Origin: Streptomyces agglomeratus
Lineage (GTDB): Bacteria; Actinomycetota; Actinomycetes; Streptomycetales; Streptomycetaceae
Direction of reading: 5' to 3'
DNA length: 64,000 bases
NCBI RefSeq assembly: GCF_001746415.1
Contig: NZ_MEHJ01000001.1
Span: forward strand, 1,427,001 to 1,491,000
Shown one piece after another: positions 16,248-24,522 of this stretch. The notes under the pieces are model-generated. The model did no database searches, was not told where the DNA came from, and saw only the letters and a list, made by a program, of their open reading frames with translations. Within the stretch, counting starts at the first letter, position 1. Each line of letters starts with the position of its first letter. A program made the translations under genes and the position numbers.

Positions 16248-19025
16248 CTACTGGAAGGGAATCACCAGCACCGAATCGCCCGTGCCGGTACGGAGCTTCG
16301 CCGTGCCGTTGCCGATGGCGCTCCACACTTCGAGGCGTACGGTGCCGCCCTTGAGGTCGCCGAGTGTGCCCGTCGCCGACTTGAGGCCGCGTGCCTGGGT
16401 GTACTCCTCCCAGCCCGCCACCGGATCGGTCGCGAAGTACTGGTAGGTCTCCGTCCGGTCGTACGTGCCGTCGCCGGTCAGGTCGTAACTGACCCGGGCC
16501 TGCTGGCCCAGGCCGACCGCCGTGCCCGCGTCGACCTGGAGCCGGAAGGCCGTCGGCGTACCGGACTTGAGCGTGCCGTTGACCCCCTTGGCGGTGTACG
16601 TCAGCGGCTGGTGCGGGGTGCCGTCGTGGTTGGCGCCGCCCGCCGAGGCGATGGTGTCGGTGGCGGCGGTGGTTCCGGTGGCCGTGGTGAGGGTGCCGCC
16701 GGTGCGCAGCTGGAAGGTGTTCCCGGTGGGCGGGTCGGGGTCGGGGTCCGGGTCGGTGCCTCCGGTGCCGGTGCCGGTCGCGGCCGAGCGGGCCGGGACG
16801 GTCAGTTTCGCCCCGTCGGAGAAGGTGACCGTACGGGCGGTGGAGGTGTGGTTGTGGGCGGCGTACGTCCGTACCGTTCCCTTGGTGAAGACGGCGGACG
16901 TCGGGATGTCGCCGCTGATCGTCGCGTCGGGGGCGCCGAGCGTGTCGAGGGTGCTGATCCAGTGGTAGGTGTGCGCCTTCGACTCGCCCTGCTCGGGGGT
17001 GTAGCCCGCGTGGCCCGCGTCCCACTTGGCCTTGGCGGCGCCCGGGTCGGCCAGTGACTGGAACTCCCAGAGGATGTCGCGCCATTCGACGGCCGGTCCC
17101 CCGTTCTCGCGTTCCATCTCGGCGAGGTTGCGCCGGATGGCGGCCTTCTCGCCGCCCAGGTGGAGTGAACCGCCGGTCACCGGGAGGACGTTGATGCCGT
17201 GGATCTCCTCCGGGTTGGCCGTCCACCAGGTGGCGTACGCCCCGCCGCTCCCCCACACCATGCCGACCGTGTCATGGCCGAAGGAGGACGGGAAGACCTG
17301 CTCGTCGGCGTCGAACCAGTACTGCGCGATCGCCTCCGACTCGGTGGTCAGGAGGTACGTGCCGAGGTCGCGCAGGGCCGTGTCACCGGTCGCCGCGCCC
17401 CACAGGACGAGTCCGGCGCTGAGGTTGGTGGACTCCGACGACGACTCCTGGTTGTTGCCGGCCGCGAAGCCCTGGTGGCCGGAGGCCCAGCTGTGGCCCG
17501 CATACACGTCGAAGCCGCGCAGGAAGGGGAAGGCGGTGTCGGTGCGGCTGGGGTTGGCGGCGTCCCGTACGAGCGTCTTGACCATGCCGCCCCACGCGGA
17601 ATCGGCGGCCCAAGCCGGGTCGTACTGGGCGACGATCGCGGCGGCGTAGACGTAGTAGCTGTAGTGGAAGTGGTGGTCGTTCAGCTCGGTGTCGCTGCCG
17701 TACGACGCCGGGTAGCCGGTCAGGGTCTTCCAGGTCCTGTCGTACGAGAACTCGTTGGCTCCGCCGGCCGTGAACCAGTCCTGGAGACGGCCCTTCATCA
17801 GGCCGAGCAGCTTGTCGCGTACGGCGGTCTCCCCGATCTGGTCGGCGACGGGCACGAGCTGGGCGAGGCGGCCCAGCGCCTTGCCCGTCCAGTAGGTGTC
17901 GGTGGCGCCGGAGAAGGGGTCGGCGGCGTTCGCGGCCTCGTTGAGGTAGCCACGGAGCCGCGCCTTGTCGACGCCGCTCGACTGCGGCAGCGCGGGCAGC
18001 ACGCCGGAGGCCCGCTGGCTGGTGGTGAAGGAGGCGCCCTCGCGGACCTTCATCGTGCCGCGCGGCGAGACGTAGGTGTACGGGGTGAGCGGGTCGGAGG
18101 TGTGCAGCCACTGGTGGCGGTAGAGGGCCTGGAGCGTGCCGGTCTCGCTGCCCTCCTTCGCCTCGGTGGTGAGGGTGTACGTCGCCTTCACGGTGCCGCC
18201 GGTGGTGTTCCAGCTCGCCTTCGAGCCCGTCACGAAGCTGTAGGCGTACTTCTTGTACGTCGCGAGGGCGTCGGTGGAGGGGAGCACGGCGAGCGAGAAG
18301 TAGTCCTTGGCGCCCAGACCCGCGCTGAGGGTGGAGCCGGCGATGTTCCAGTCGCTGCCGGTCGGTGCGAAGAGGGCGTAGTGGTGGCCGGCGACGGTGA
18401 TGCCGAGGACGTTGCCCTGGTCGGAGAAGACGGTGGGCGCGGCGGCGGTGGTGATCTGGGCGCCGGCGCCCGAGCCCTTGGCGTACACGAAGGGCATGCC
18501 GTGGCCGATGGTGGTGCGCAGGGTGCGGGCGCCGTCGGACCAGTAGGGCGTGACGGTCCAGTCGGACCAGTCGTCGGCCTTGGTGTCGGGCGAGTTCAGG
18601 CCGGTCAGGCCGAGCGTGAGGTCGCGCTTGTGGGCGTACTCGTACTGGCGGCCGTCCCCGACGACGGCGGGAGTCGTCGGGTAGCCGACCTCCAGGCCGG
18701 CGGCGGTGGACTGGTAGGTGAGCGGGTGGCCGTACATCGGTGTGGAGTGCGGGTTGTCGCCGTACCGCTGGAAGGCGAGGGAGGACCACCAGTCGTTGGT
18801 GGGGAGCGGCTTGTCCTTCGCGGCGGGGGTGAGCTTGGGGGTGACGGGTGTGCCGGTGTTGGTGGTGGGGCCGGAGGTTCCCGCGGGGCGTACGTCGGAG
18901 TAACTGCCCGCCCCTACGGGGACGGTGGCGGCGGCGGCCGGGGAGGCGGCAGACCCGAGGCCGAGGGCGGTCAGGGCGGAGACGAGGACCAGCGCGGACA
19001 CGGTTCTGAAGGGAGGAGCTGACAT
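16248..19025 (-). CDS. Secreted GH81 endo-beta-1,3-glucanase with C-terminal binding domain
   Basis: A 925-aa secreted enzyme. Signal peptide residues 1-34 ending AAAATV. The GH81 catalytic region (about 40-720) shows the family blocks NDWWSSLAFQ, DTELNDHHFHYSYYVYAA (catalytic Asp, about residue 445) and AAGNNQESSSESTN (catalytic Glu region, about 525). A TGTGGTDPDPDPDP linker (about 760) leads to a C-terminal domain of about 150 residues that looks like a CBM56 beta-1,3-glucan-binding module. The enzyme breaks fungal wall or storage laminarin-type glucan. Start at ATG 19025 is set by GAGGTG six bases upstream. Promoter and two LacI-type operators lie upstream. Confidence 0.9.
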   Translation of the reverse strand: MSAPPFRTVSALVLVSALTALGLGSAASPAAAATVPVGAGSYSDVRPAGTSGPTTNTGTPVTPKLTPAAKDKPLPTNDWWSSLAFQRYGDNPHSTPMYGHPLTYQSTAAGLEVGYPTTPAVVGDGRQYEYAHKRDLTLGLTGLNSPDTKADDWSDWTVTPYWSDGARTLRTTIGHGMPFVYAKGSGAGAQITTAAAPTVFSDQGNVLGITVAGHHYALFAPTGSDWNIAGSTLSAGLGAKDYFSLAVLPSTDALATYKKYAYSFVTGSKASWNTTGGTVKATYTLTTEAKEGSETGTLQALYRHQWLHTSDPLTPYTYVSPRGTMKVREGASFTTSQRASGVLPALPQSSGVDKARLRGYLNEAANAADPFSGATDTYWTGKALGRLAQLVPVADQIGETAVRDKLLGLMKGRLQDWFTAGGANEFSYDRTWKTLTGYPASYGSDTELNDHHFHYSYYVYAAAIVAQYDPAWAADSAWGGMVKTLVRDAANPSRTDTAFPFLRGFDVYAGHSWASGHQGFAAGNNQESSSESTNLSAGLVLWGAATGDTALRDLGTYLLTTESEAIAQYWFDADEQVFPSSFGHDTVGMVWGSGGAYATWWTANPEEIHGINVLPVTGGSLHLGGEKAAIRRNLAEMERENGGPAVEWRDILWEFQSLADPGAAKAKWDAGHAGYTPEQGESKAHTYHWISTLDTLGAPDATISGDIPTSAVFTKGTVRTYAAHNHTSTARTVTFSDGAKLTVPARSAATGTGTGGTDPDPDPDPPTGNTFQLRTGGTLTTATGTTAATDTIASAGGANHDGTPHQPLTYTAKGVNGTLKSGTPTAFRLQVDAGTAVGLGQQARVSYDLTGDGTYDRTETYQYFATDPVAGWEEYTQARGLKSATGTLGDLKGGTVRLEVWSAIGNGTAKLRTGTGDSVLVIPFQ

Positions 19026-19059
19026 GGACGGCACCTCTGGGTGGTGGGGGAAGGGCGTC

Positions 19060-19073
19060 CGAGAGCGCTCTCA
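19060..19073. promoter_or_regulatory. LacI-type operator O1 of GH81 gene
   Basis: GAGAGCGCTCTC is a perfect 12-bp palindrome (19061-19072) just downstream of the predicted transcription start and about 35 bp before the glucanase ATG, a position expected to block transcription. Confidence 0.75.
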
Positions 19074-19083
19074 GATAGCAGGG

Positions 19084-19113
19084 AACGTAAAACTCCTGAA
19101 ACAGAAGTGTCAA
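19084..19113 (-). promoter_or_regulatory. Predicted GH81 promoter
   Basis: On the minus strand a consensus -35 TTGACA (19108-19113) and a -10 TACGTT (19084-19089) are separated by 18 bp. Transcription would start near 19077, immediately before operator O1. Confidence 0.55.
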
Positions 19114-19125
19114 TACATGTGACAC
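19107..19125. promoter_or_regulatory. GTGTCA-N7-TGACAC dyad over the -35 box
   Basis: Perfect 6-bp arms with a 7-nt spacer overlap the predicted -35 element of the GH81 promoter. This could be the site of a second regulator. Confidence 0.4.
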
Positions 19126-19212
19126 AGACGGCAGTTGAGGGCGTCGCAAACCCCGGAGCGTTCAAGTGTTTACGGATGAGGGCATGCGGCGGCATGCTCG
19201 GAGCAGGGTTGC

Positions 19213-19226
19213 AGGGAGCGCTCTCA
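19213..19226. promoter_or_regulatory. LacI-type operator O2 (upstream, in oxygenase stop)
   Basis: AGGGAGCGCTCTCA matches 12 of 14 positions of O1 and lies 153 bp centre-to-centre upstream of it, overlapping the stop codon of the MpaB-like gene. The pairing resembles auxiliary LacI operators that act by looping. Confidence 0.6.
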
Positions 19227-20093
19227 CTTGCCGTGGGCGACCTGTTCGCGGCGCCGCGCCCTGGCCTCGCGCGCCAGGGGCAGGTAGCGCAGCCGCTCGG
19301 GCAGCATCGGAACCACGGCGCGTACGGCGCGGCTGAACCGGCGCAGCCTGCGCTCCTGGACGTCGCTCCACTCCAGCCCCAGCGCCTCCCGCGCGTCCGG
19401 CGGCATGTACCCGACGGTGACGAACGCCCTGAAGCGGGCCAGCGGCGGCAGCAGGACCGGCCACAGGGCGCGCAGGACGACCCGCACCGGCAGCGGCCCC
19501 CGGTCGGGGGCGGGCACCGGGCTGTCGGTGGCGATCAGCTCGCGCACCACCACGGTCCGTTCCAGTTCCCCGGCCAGCATCTCGCGGTAGTACGGCCAGA
19601 AGGCGTCGACGGTCTGCGGCATGTCCCGGTCGTCGATGCCGAGGATCCGCCCGACCTGGAGCCACTCCGCGTACAGCTGCCGCTCCTGCGCTTCGGTGAG
19701 GGGCCGGAAGAGGTAGCCCAGCGCGTGCCGGTAGCAGGGGAAACCGGTGGCGTGGACCCAGGAGTAGTGGGCCGGGTCGAGCGCGTGGTACGGGCGGCCG
19801 TGCGCGTCGATGCCCCGGACGGTCCTGTGGAGCCGGCGGAGCCGGCGGCCCTCCTCGGCGCCCGCCGCTCCCCCGTACACCCACAGCTGCAAGGAGCGCA
19901 GCGACCGTTCGCCGCGTCCCCACGGGTCCGTGCGGAAGACGGAGTGCTGGTCGACGCCCGCGCCGACGGCCGGGTGCGCCACCTGGAGGGTGAGCGCGGC
20001 GGGCAGCATGAGCAGCGCGCGCACGTCACCGGCGACCGACCACAGGACGCCGTCGGGCGGAGGCGGCGCGGGGTCCTGCCCGCTGATCTTCAT
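19224..20093 (-). CDS. MpaB-type oxygenase (DUF2236)
   Basis: A 289-aa protein of the DUF2236/MpaB oxygenase family, related to latex-clearing protein Lcp. Family features seen: LPAALTLQVAHPAVGAGVDQHS near the N-terminus, RTVRGIDAHGRPYHALDPAHYSWVHATGF (contains the conserved His and WVHAT block) and the C-terminal FVTVGYMPPDAREALGLEW. MpaB relatives are heme or metal oxygenases; substrate unknown. The ATG at 20093 has GGAGG only one base before it, so spacing is poor; the upstream in-frame GTG has no binding site. Its stop codon overlaps operator O2 of the glucanase downstream. Confidence 0.8.
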   Translation of the reverse strand: MKISGQDPAPPPPDGVLWSVAGDVRALLMLPAALTLQVAHPAVGAGVDQHSVFRTDPWGRGERSLRSLQLWVYGGAAGAEEGRRLRRLHRTVRGIDAHGRPYHALDPAHYSWVHATGFPCYRHALGYLFRPLTEAQERQLYAEWLQVGRILGIDDRDMPQTVDAFWPYYREMLAGELERTVVVRELIATDSPVPAPDRGPLPVRVVLRALWPVLLPPLARFRAFVTVGYMPPDAREALGLEWSDVQERRLRRFSRAVRAVVPMLPERLRYLPLAREARARRREQVAHGK

Positions 20094-20346
20094 GCCTCCA
20101 GTATGCGATTCGGAGCGGGGGCGTGCGATCAGCACGGGAGGCCGTACGACCGGCGCGCACGGACCGGGAGGGGCGGGGCCGGGTCAGAGCCGCCGGCCGG
20201 CCAGGCGGCCAGCCTGCCGGAAGAAGGAGTTGGGGAGATCGTGTGCGCGCCGCAAGGCATTCGCCGTCCAATGGCTACCGGAAGGTAACTCCGGCTGATT
20301 TGATGTGCCGCGCCGATCCTTGCCCCCACCCCGAACGGGAGACCCC

Positions 20347-21360
20347 GTGCCGTACTCCGCGCTCCGCCGCACCCCTGGCGCAGCCCTGGCCACCGCACTC
20401 GCGGCCGCCACCCTCACCGCGACCGCACCGGCCGCCACGGCGGGGCCGGTGACCCCGGCCGCCGCGTCCGCGTCGGCCGAGGTGCCCTCGCTGAAGGTCC
20501 TGTCGTACAACACGTTCCTCTTCAGCAAGAACCTTTACCCGAACTGGGGCCAGGACCACCGCGCGAAGGCCATACCCGCGGCATCCTTCTTCCGCGGCAA
20601 CGACGTCGTTGTCGTCCAGGAGGCGTTCGACAACAGCGCCTCCGACGCGCTGAAGAGCAACGCCGCGGCGCAGTACCCGTACCAGACGCCGGTGATGGGC
20701 CGCGGCAGGACAGGCTGGGACGCGACCGGCGGGTCGTACTCCTCCACGACGCCGGAGGACGGCGGGGTCGCGATCCTCAGCAAGTGGCCGGTCGTCCGCA
20801 AGGAGCAGTACGTCTACAAGGACGCCTGCGGCGCCGACTGGTACTCCAACAAGGGCTTCGTGTACGCCGTACTGGACGTGAGCGGCACGCGCGTCCACGT
20901 CGTCGGCACGCACGCCCAGTCCACCGACCCGGGCTGCGGCGCGGGCGAGGCCGCCCAGATGCGCAGCCGGCAGTTCAAGGCGATCGACGCCTTCCTCGAC
21001 GCGAAGAGCATCCCCGCCTCGGAGCAGGTGATCGTCGCGGGTGACTTCAACGTCGACTCGCACAGCCCGGAGTACGCCACGATGCTCACCGACGGGGGCC
21101 TGACCGGCGACGACGCGCGCACCGGCCACCCGTACTCCTTCGACACCGCCGACAACTCGATCGCCTCCGAGCGCTACCCCGACGACCCGCGCGAGGACCT
21201 CGACTACGTCCTGCACCGCGCCGGGCACGTCAAGCCCGCGGGCTGGACGAACGAGGTGATCAAGGAGCAGAGCGCGCCCTGGACCGTGTCCAGCTGGGGC
21301 AAGCAGTACACGTACACGAACCTGAGCGACCACTACCCGGTGGTGGCGGCCGGCCGCTGA
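20347..21360 (+). CDS. Secreted sphingomyelin phosphodiesterase
   Basis: A 337-aa secreted enzyme of the bacterial neutral sphingomyelinase type (DNase I-like fold). Signal peptide residues 1-33 (ATAPAATAG). Metal and catalytic motifs are intact: LSYNTFLF (Asn), VVVQEAFD (Glu), VGTHAQST (His), VIVAGDFNVD (Asp, Asn) and LSDHYPVVA (Asp-His). DPREDLDYVL is also typical. It hydrolyses sphingomyelin or related phospholipids to phosphocholine outside the cell. The GTG start follows GGGAGA; an upstream ATG would add 14 residues before the signal peptide. Single-gene unit ended by a strong hairpin. Confidence 0.88.
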   Translation: MPYSALRRTPGAALATALAAATLTATAPAATAGPVTPAAASASAEVPSLKVLSYNTFLFSKNLYPNWGQDHRAKAIPAASFFRGNDVVVVQEAFDNSASDALKSNAAAQYPYQTPVMGRGRTGWDATGGSYSSTTPEDGGVAILSKWPVVRKEQYVYKDACGADWYSNKGFVYAVLDVSGTRVHVVGTHAQSTDPGCGAGEAAQMRSRQFKAIDAFLDAKSIPASEQVIVAGDFNVDSHSPEYATMLTDGGLTGDDARTGHPYSFDTADNSIASERYPDDPREDLDYVLHRAGHVKPAGWTNEVIKEQSAPWTVSSWGKQYTYTNLSDHYPVVAAGR

Positions 21361-21373
21361 GCCACGCCCTCCG

Positions 21374-21411
21374 GCCGGGCCCGCCGTGCTGCGCCGCGCG
21401 GCGGGCCCGGC
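21374..21411 (+). terminator. 13-bp stem terminator after sphingomyelinase
   Basis: GCCGGGCCCGCCG (21374-21386) pairs perfectly with 21399-21411 around a 12-nt loop, starting 13 bp beyond the stop codon. Confidence 0.7.
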
Positions 21412-21508
21412 ACCGGGGCCCACGACGCAATCGCAACTCGTTCGCACCTGGTCACAGGCGGTTTTTCGGCAGTGGCCGCAGGGGAGTTGATGTGCCACGG
21501 TGGTGCCC

Positions 21509-22708
21509 ATGACGGGTCGCGAACACGGGCACGGAGACGTACGCGGAGACGTACGCGGAGACGGACGCGGGGACCGGCACGAACACGGTCGGGACCATGG
21601 TCATGATCATGGAAATGGGCACGACAACGGGCGCGGGCGGCGGCGCTGGAACCGCCATCACCATCACTCCCACGACCGGATCGACTCCGCCCTGGAAAGC
21701 TCGGCGGCGGGGATGCGGACCCTCTGGTTCTCCTTCGCCGTCCTCGCGGCCACCACCGCAGCGCAGGCCGTCGTCGCCGCGCTGTCCGGTTCGGTGGCAC
21801 TGCTCGGTGACACCGTGCACAACGCCGCGGACGCCCTGACAGCCCTCCCCCTCGCCGTCGCCTTCCTGCTGGGACGGCGTGCGGCGACCCGCCGCTACAC
21901 CTACGGCTTCGGGCGGGCCGAGGATCTGGCAGGTGTCTTCGTGGTCCTGGTGATCGCCGCCTCGGCGGTGTTCGCCGGGTACGAGGCACTACAGCGCCTG
22001 TTCGAGCCACAGGAGGTCAGTCATCTCCCGGCGGTCGCCGCGGCCGGGCTGATCGGCTTCGCGGGCAACGAGTGGGTGGCGCGGGCCCGTATCCGCACCG
22101 GGAGGAGGATCGGTTCCGCCGCCCTGGTGGCCGACGGGCTCCACGCCCGCACCGACGGCTTCACCTCCCTCGCCGTCCTGCTGGGCGCGGGCGGCTCCGC
22201 ACTCGGATGGCGTTACGCCGACCCGCTGATCGGGCTGGTGATCACGGCCGCGATCGCGCTGGTGCTGCGCGGCGCGGCAAGGGAGGTCTGGCACCGGCTG
22301 ATGGACGCGGTGGATCCGGCTCTGGTGGACGCGGCCGAGCACGCGCTCTCCCACGTCGATGGCGTACGGGCGGTGGGCGCCGTCCGCATGCGGTGGCTCG
22401 GCCACAGTCTGCGCGCCGAGACGTCCGTCGTGGTGGACCCGGGGCTGACGGTGGTCGAGGCGCACGCGGTGGCGGTGGCGGCGGAGCACGCGCTGCTGCA
22501 CGCGGTGGGACGGCTGAGCGGCGCGACGGTCCATGTCGACCACGCGCCCCGGCCCGCGGCGCCCGACCCGCACGCGCCCCTGGCCCACCACAGCGCACAG
22601 GGCGCGACTTCGGCGCCTCGACCGCTGGCCCGCGCAGGCCGCGGGACGCCGGCACATTCACCCGAACGGGTTCGTAACTCTTCGCGCACGACTGATAACT
22701 TGGAGTGA
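21509..22708 (+). CDS. CDF family cation efflux transporter with His-rich N-terminus
   Basis: A 399-aa cation diffusion facilitator. The first 55 residues are Gly/His/Asp/Arg-rich (for example RRRWNRHHHHSHDR), a likely metal-binding sensor. Then come about six transmembrane helices; HNAADALTALPLAVAF in TM2 and DGLHARTDGFTSL in TM5 carry the metal-binding His and Asp residues. The C-terminal cytoplasmic domain (about 260-350, VHVDHAP) is followed by a disordered 45-residue tail. It exports divalent metal, typically zinc or cobalt. The ATG at 21509 is chosen; a GTG at 21500 in frame is equally possible. Confidence 0.88.
   Translation: MTGREHGHGDVRGDVRGDGRGDRHEHGRDHGHDHGNGHDNGRGRRRWNRHHHHSHDRIDSALESSAAGMRTLWFSFAVLAATTAAQAVVAALSGSVALLGDTVHNAADALTALPLAVAFLLGRRAATRRYTYGFGRAEDLAGVFVVLVIAASAVFAGYEALQRLFEPQEVSHLPAVAAAGLIGFAGNEWVARARIRTGRRIGSAALVADGLHARTDGFTSLAVLLGAGGSALGWRYADPLIGLVITAAIALVLRGAAREVWHRLMDAVDPALVDAAEHALSHVDGVRAVGAVRMRWLGHSLRAETSVVVDPGLTVVEAHAVAVAAEHALLHAVGRLSGATVHVDHAPRPAAPDPHAPLAHHSAQGATSAPRPLARAGRGTPAHSPERVRNSSRTTDNLE
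21533..21568 (+). repeat. 12-bp tandem repeat inside CDF gene
   Basis: GGAGACGTACGC is repeated twice exactly and a third time with one change, coding for GDVR-GDVR-GDGR in the metal-binding N-terminus. Slippage here would change the length of the charged tail in frame. Confidence 0.75.
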
Positions 22709-22743
22709 GTGCCTGAAGCTCTGATCTGCCCCGGGGGGAAGCC

Positions 22744-23867
22744 GTGACTGCGCATCCGATCGAAGTGGGACCCAAGGACGCGCGGTACGACGCGCTGCGC
22801 CGGGGCTTCAACCAACGCTGGATCGCCGACCCGGCCTACGTCGTGGTGGCCACGTCGGCCGACGACGTGGTGAAGGCGGTCGGCAAGTTCGTCGCCGACC
22901 CGGCCAACTCCCAGCGCCGGATCACCGTGCGCTCGGGCGGTCACTGCTACGAGAACTTCGTCTCCTCCGCGAACGTCGGGGTCATCATCGACGTGAGTCA
23001 GATGAACCGGGTCTATTACGACCCGGAGATGAGCGCGTACTGCATCGAGGCCGGTGCCACGAACTGGCACAGCACCACTCAGCTCTACCGGTCGACCGGC
23101 CTTGCCCTGCCCGGCGGCTCCTGCTACTCGGTGGGGCTGGGCGGTCACGTCTCGGGCGGCGGTTACGGGCTGCTCTCCCGGTACTTCGGCCTGACGGTGG
23201 ACTACCTGCACGCCGTGGAGGTGGTCACCGTCGCCGACAGCAGGACCCCCAAGAAGACCGTGGCCCGCAAGGACTCGGCCGACGAGGCGCTGCGCACAAG
23301 TCGGCGTACATGACGAAGGGGTTCACCGAGCACCAGATCGAGGCGATCCACCGCCATCTCACCGACGCGGAGTACAAGAACCCGGAGGCGGTGCTCCAGG
23401 TCGATTCGTACGGCGGGGCCGTCAACGACGTGCGGTCGGAGGAAACTGCTGTGCCGCAGCGCTCCTCGGTCATGAAACTCCAGTACCAGACGTACTGGAC
23501 CTGGGGCACGGACGCCGACAAGAACGGGTTCTTCGATTACCGGGACGCCGAGAAGGACCCGGAGATCGCCGGTCCGCATCTGCGCTGGATCCGGAACTTC
23601 TACCAGGACGTCTACAAGCCGACCGGCGGAGTGCCGGCGGTGGTGGATCCGGCCTTCCCCGCGACCAAGGACGCGAACACGGACGGCTGTTACATCAACT
23701 ACCCCGACGTCGACATCTCCGATCCCACACTCAACACGCTGGGCCAGCCGTGGCACCAGCTGTACTACAAGAACAGCTACCAGCGTCTGCAACGGGCCAA
23801 GAAGCTGTGGGATCCGCACAACGTCTTCCGCCACGAGCAGTCCGTCGCCGTGCCCGCGGCCAAGTAG
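22744..23867 (+). pseudogene. BBE-type FAD oxidoreductase with internal deletion and frameshift
   Basis: Two adjacent frames make one broken berberine-bridge-enzyme-like oxidase. The 5' part (22744-23313) has the full FAD-binding front, with RSGGHCYENF (His) and LPGGSCYSVGLGGHVSGGGYG (Cys), the residues for bicovalent flavin attachment. It changes frame near 23290-23298, and the 3' part picks up at KSAYMTKGFTEHQIEAIH and ends with the conserved BBE block (YYKNSYQRLQRAKKLWDPHNVFRHEQS). The expected substrate-binding middle, roughly 130-150 residues including the usual WWAHTGGGGGNFG-type block, is missing. The parts total about 374 residues against about 500 in the family. Probably non-functional. 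Confidence 0.8.
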
Positions 23868-23925
23868 GCAGCAGGCCGCCGGGCCGCCCCGGACGTGATG
23901 TGAGCGGCGAGCAGCGCGCCCGCGT

Positions 23926-24402
23926 TCAGTCGTGGTCGTAGACCGTGACCGCGATCCCGCGCCGCACCAGCCGCTCCTCTATCAGCGGTTCGACGCGCGA
24001 CCACTTTCCGCCCGCGAGTCCGCAGCCGATGCGGGGCAGGTGAACCGAGGCGCCCAGTTCGGCCGCCTTGGCCGCCACCGCGTCGAGCGCCGTGCCGATG
24101 GCCTCGTACCGGACCGGCACCCCCTTGCTGCCGGTGCGGATGCCGCGCTGGCCGACCATGTTGGCCACCCACACGTACGGCTCGGCCTGTACGAACTGAA
24201 CCGCGCCCAGGCCGAAGTCGTTGGCGGCCCGCTCCCGGTGCCAGCGGCGGTAGGCCGCCTCCGGTCCGGGCCAGCGGCGCGACAGCGCCACCACGAAACC
24301 CTTGCCCCAGCCGCCCAGGTCGTTGCAGACATGCGCGATGATCTTGACGCCCTTGCCCTGTGGGGCGGTGGCGTCCCCCCGTACGTAACCGATCTCGGAC
24401 AT
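23926..24402 (-). CDS. Macro domain protein (Poa1/TARG1-like ADP-ribose hydrolase)
   Basis: A 158-aa single macro domain. It begins with YVRGDATAPQG and IIAHVCNDLGGWGKGFV, the ADP-ribose-binding loop 1, and has the second loop LPRIGCGLAGGKWSRVEPLI. This GCG-L-W pattern is like the Poa1p/TARG1 (OARD1) branch that removes ADP-ribose from Glu residues or hydrolyses ADP-ribose-1''-phosphate. Family assignment is clear; the reaction is inferred. It is divergently transcribed from a MerR regulator with a 120-bp gap, so shared control is possible. No good binding site precedes the ATG. Confidence 0.82.
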   Translation of the reverse strand: MSEIGYVRGDATAPQGKGVKIIAHVCNDLGGWGKGFVVALSRRWPGPEAAYRRWHRERAANDFGLGAVQFVQAEPYVWVANMVGQRGIRTGSKGVPVRYEAIGTALDAVAAKAAELGASVHLPRIGCGLAGGKWSRVEPLIEERLVRRGIAVTVYDHD

Positions 24403-24522
24403 GGCACAACCGTACGGGCCACCACTGACAGCCCGGCGGTGCCGGACGCTTTCACAACAATGGTGAGACAGCAATACTGTTGCACCGGAGAGCCGCACAG
24501 CAGTGGGAAGCGAGGCGCAGAC

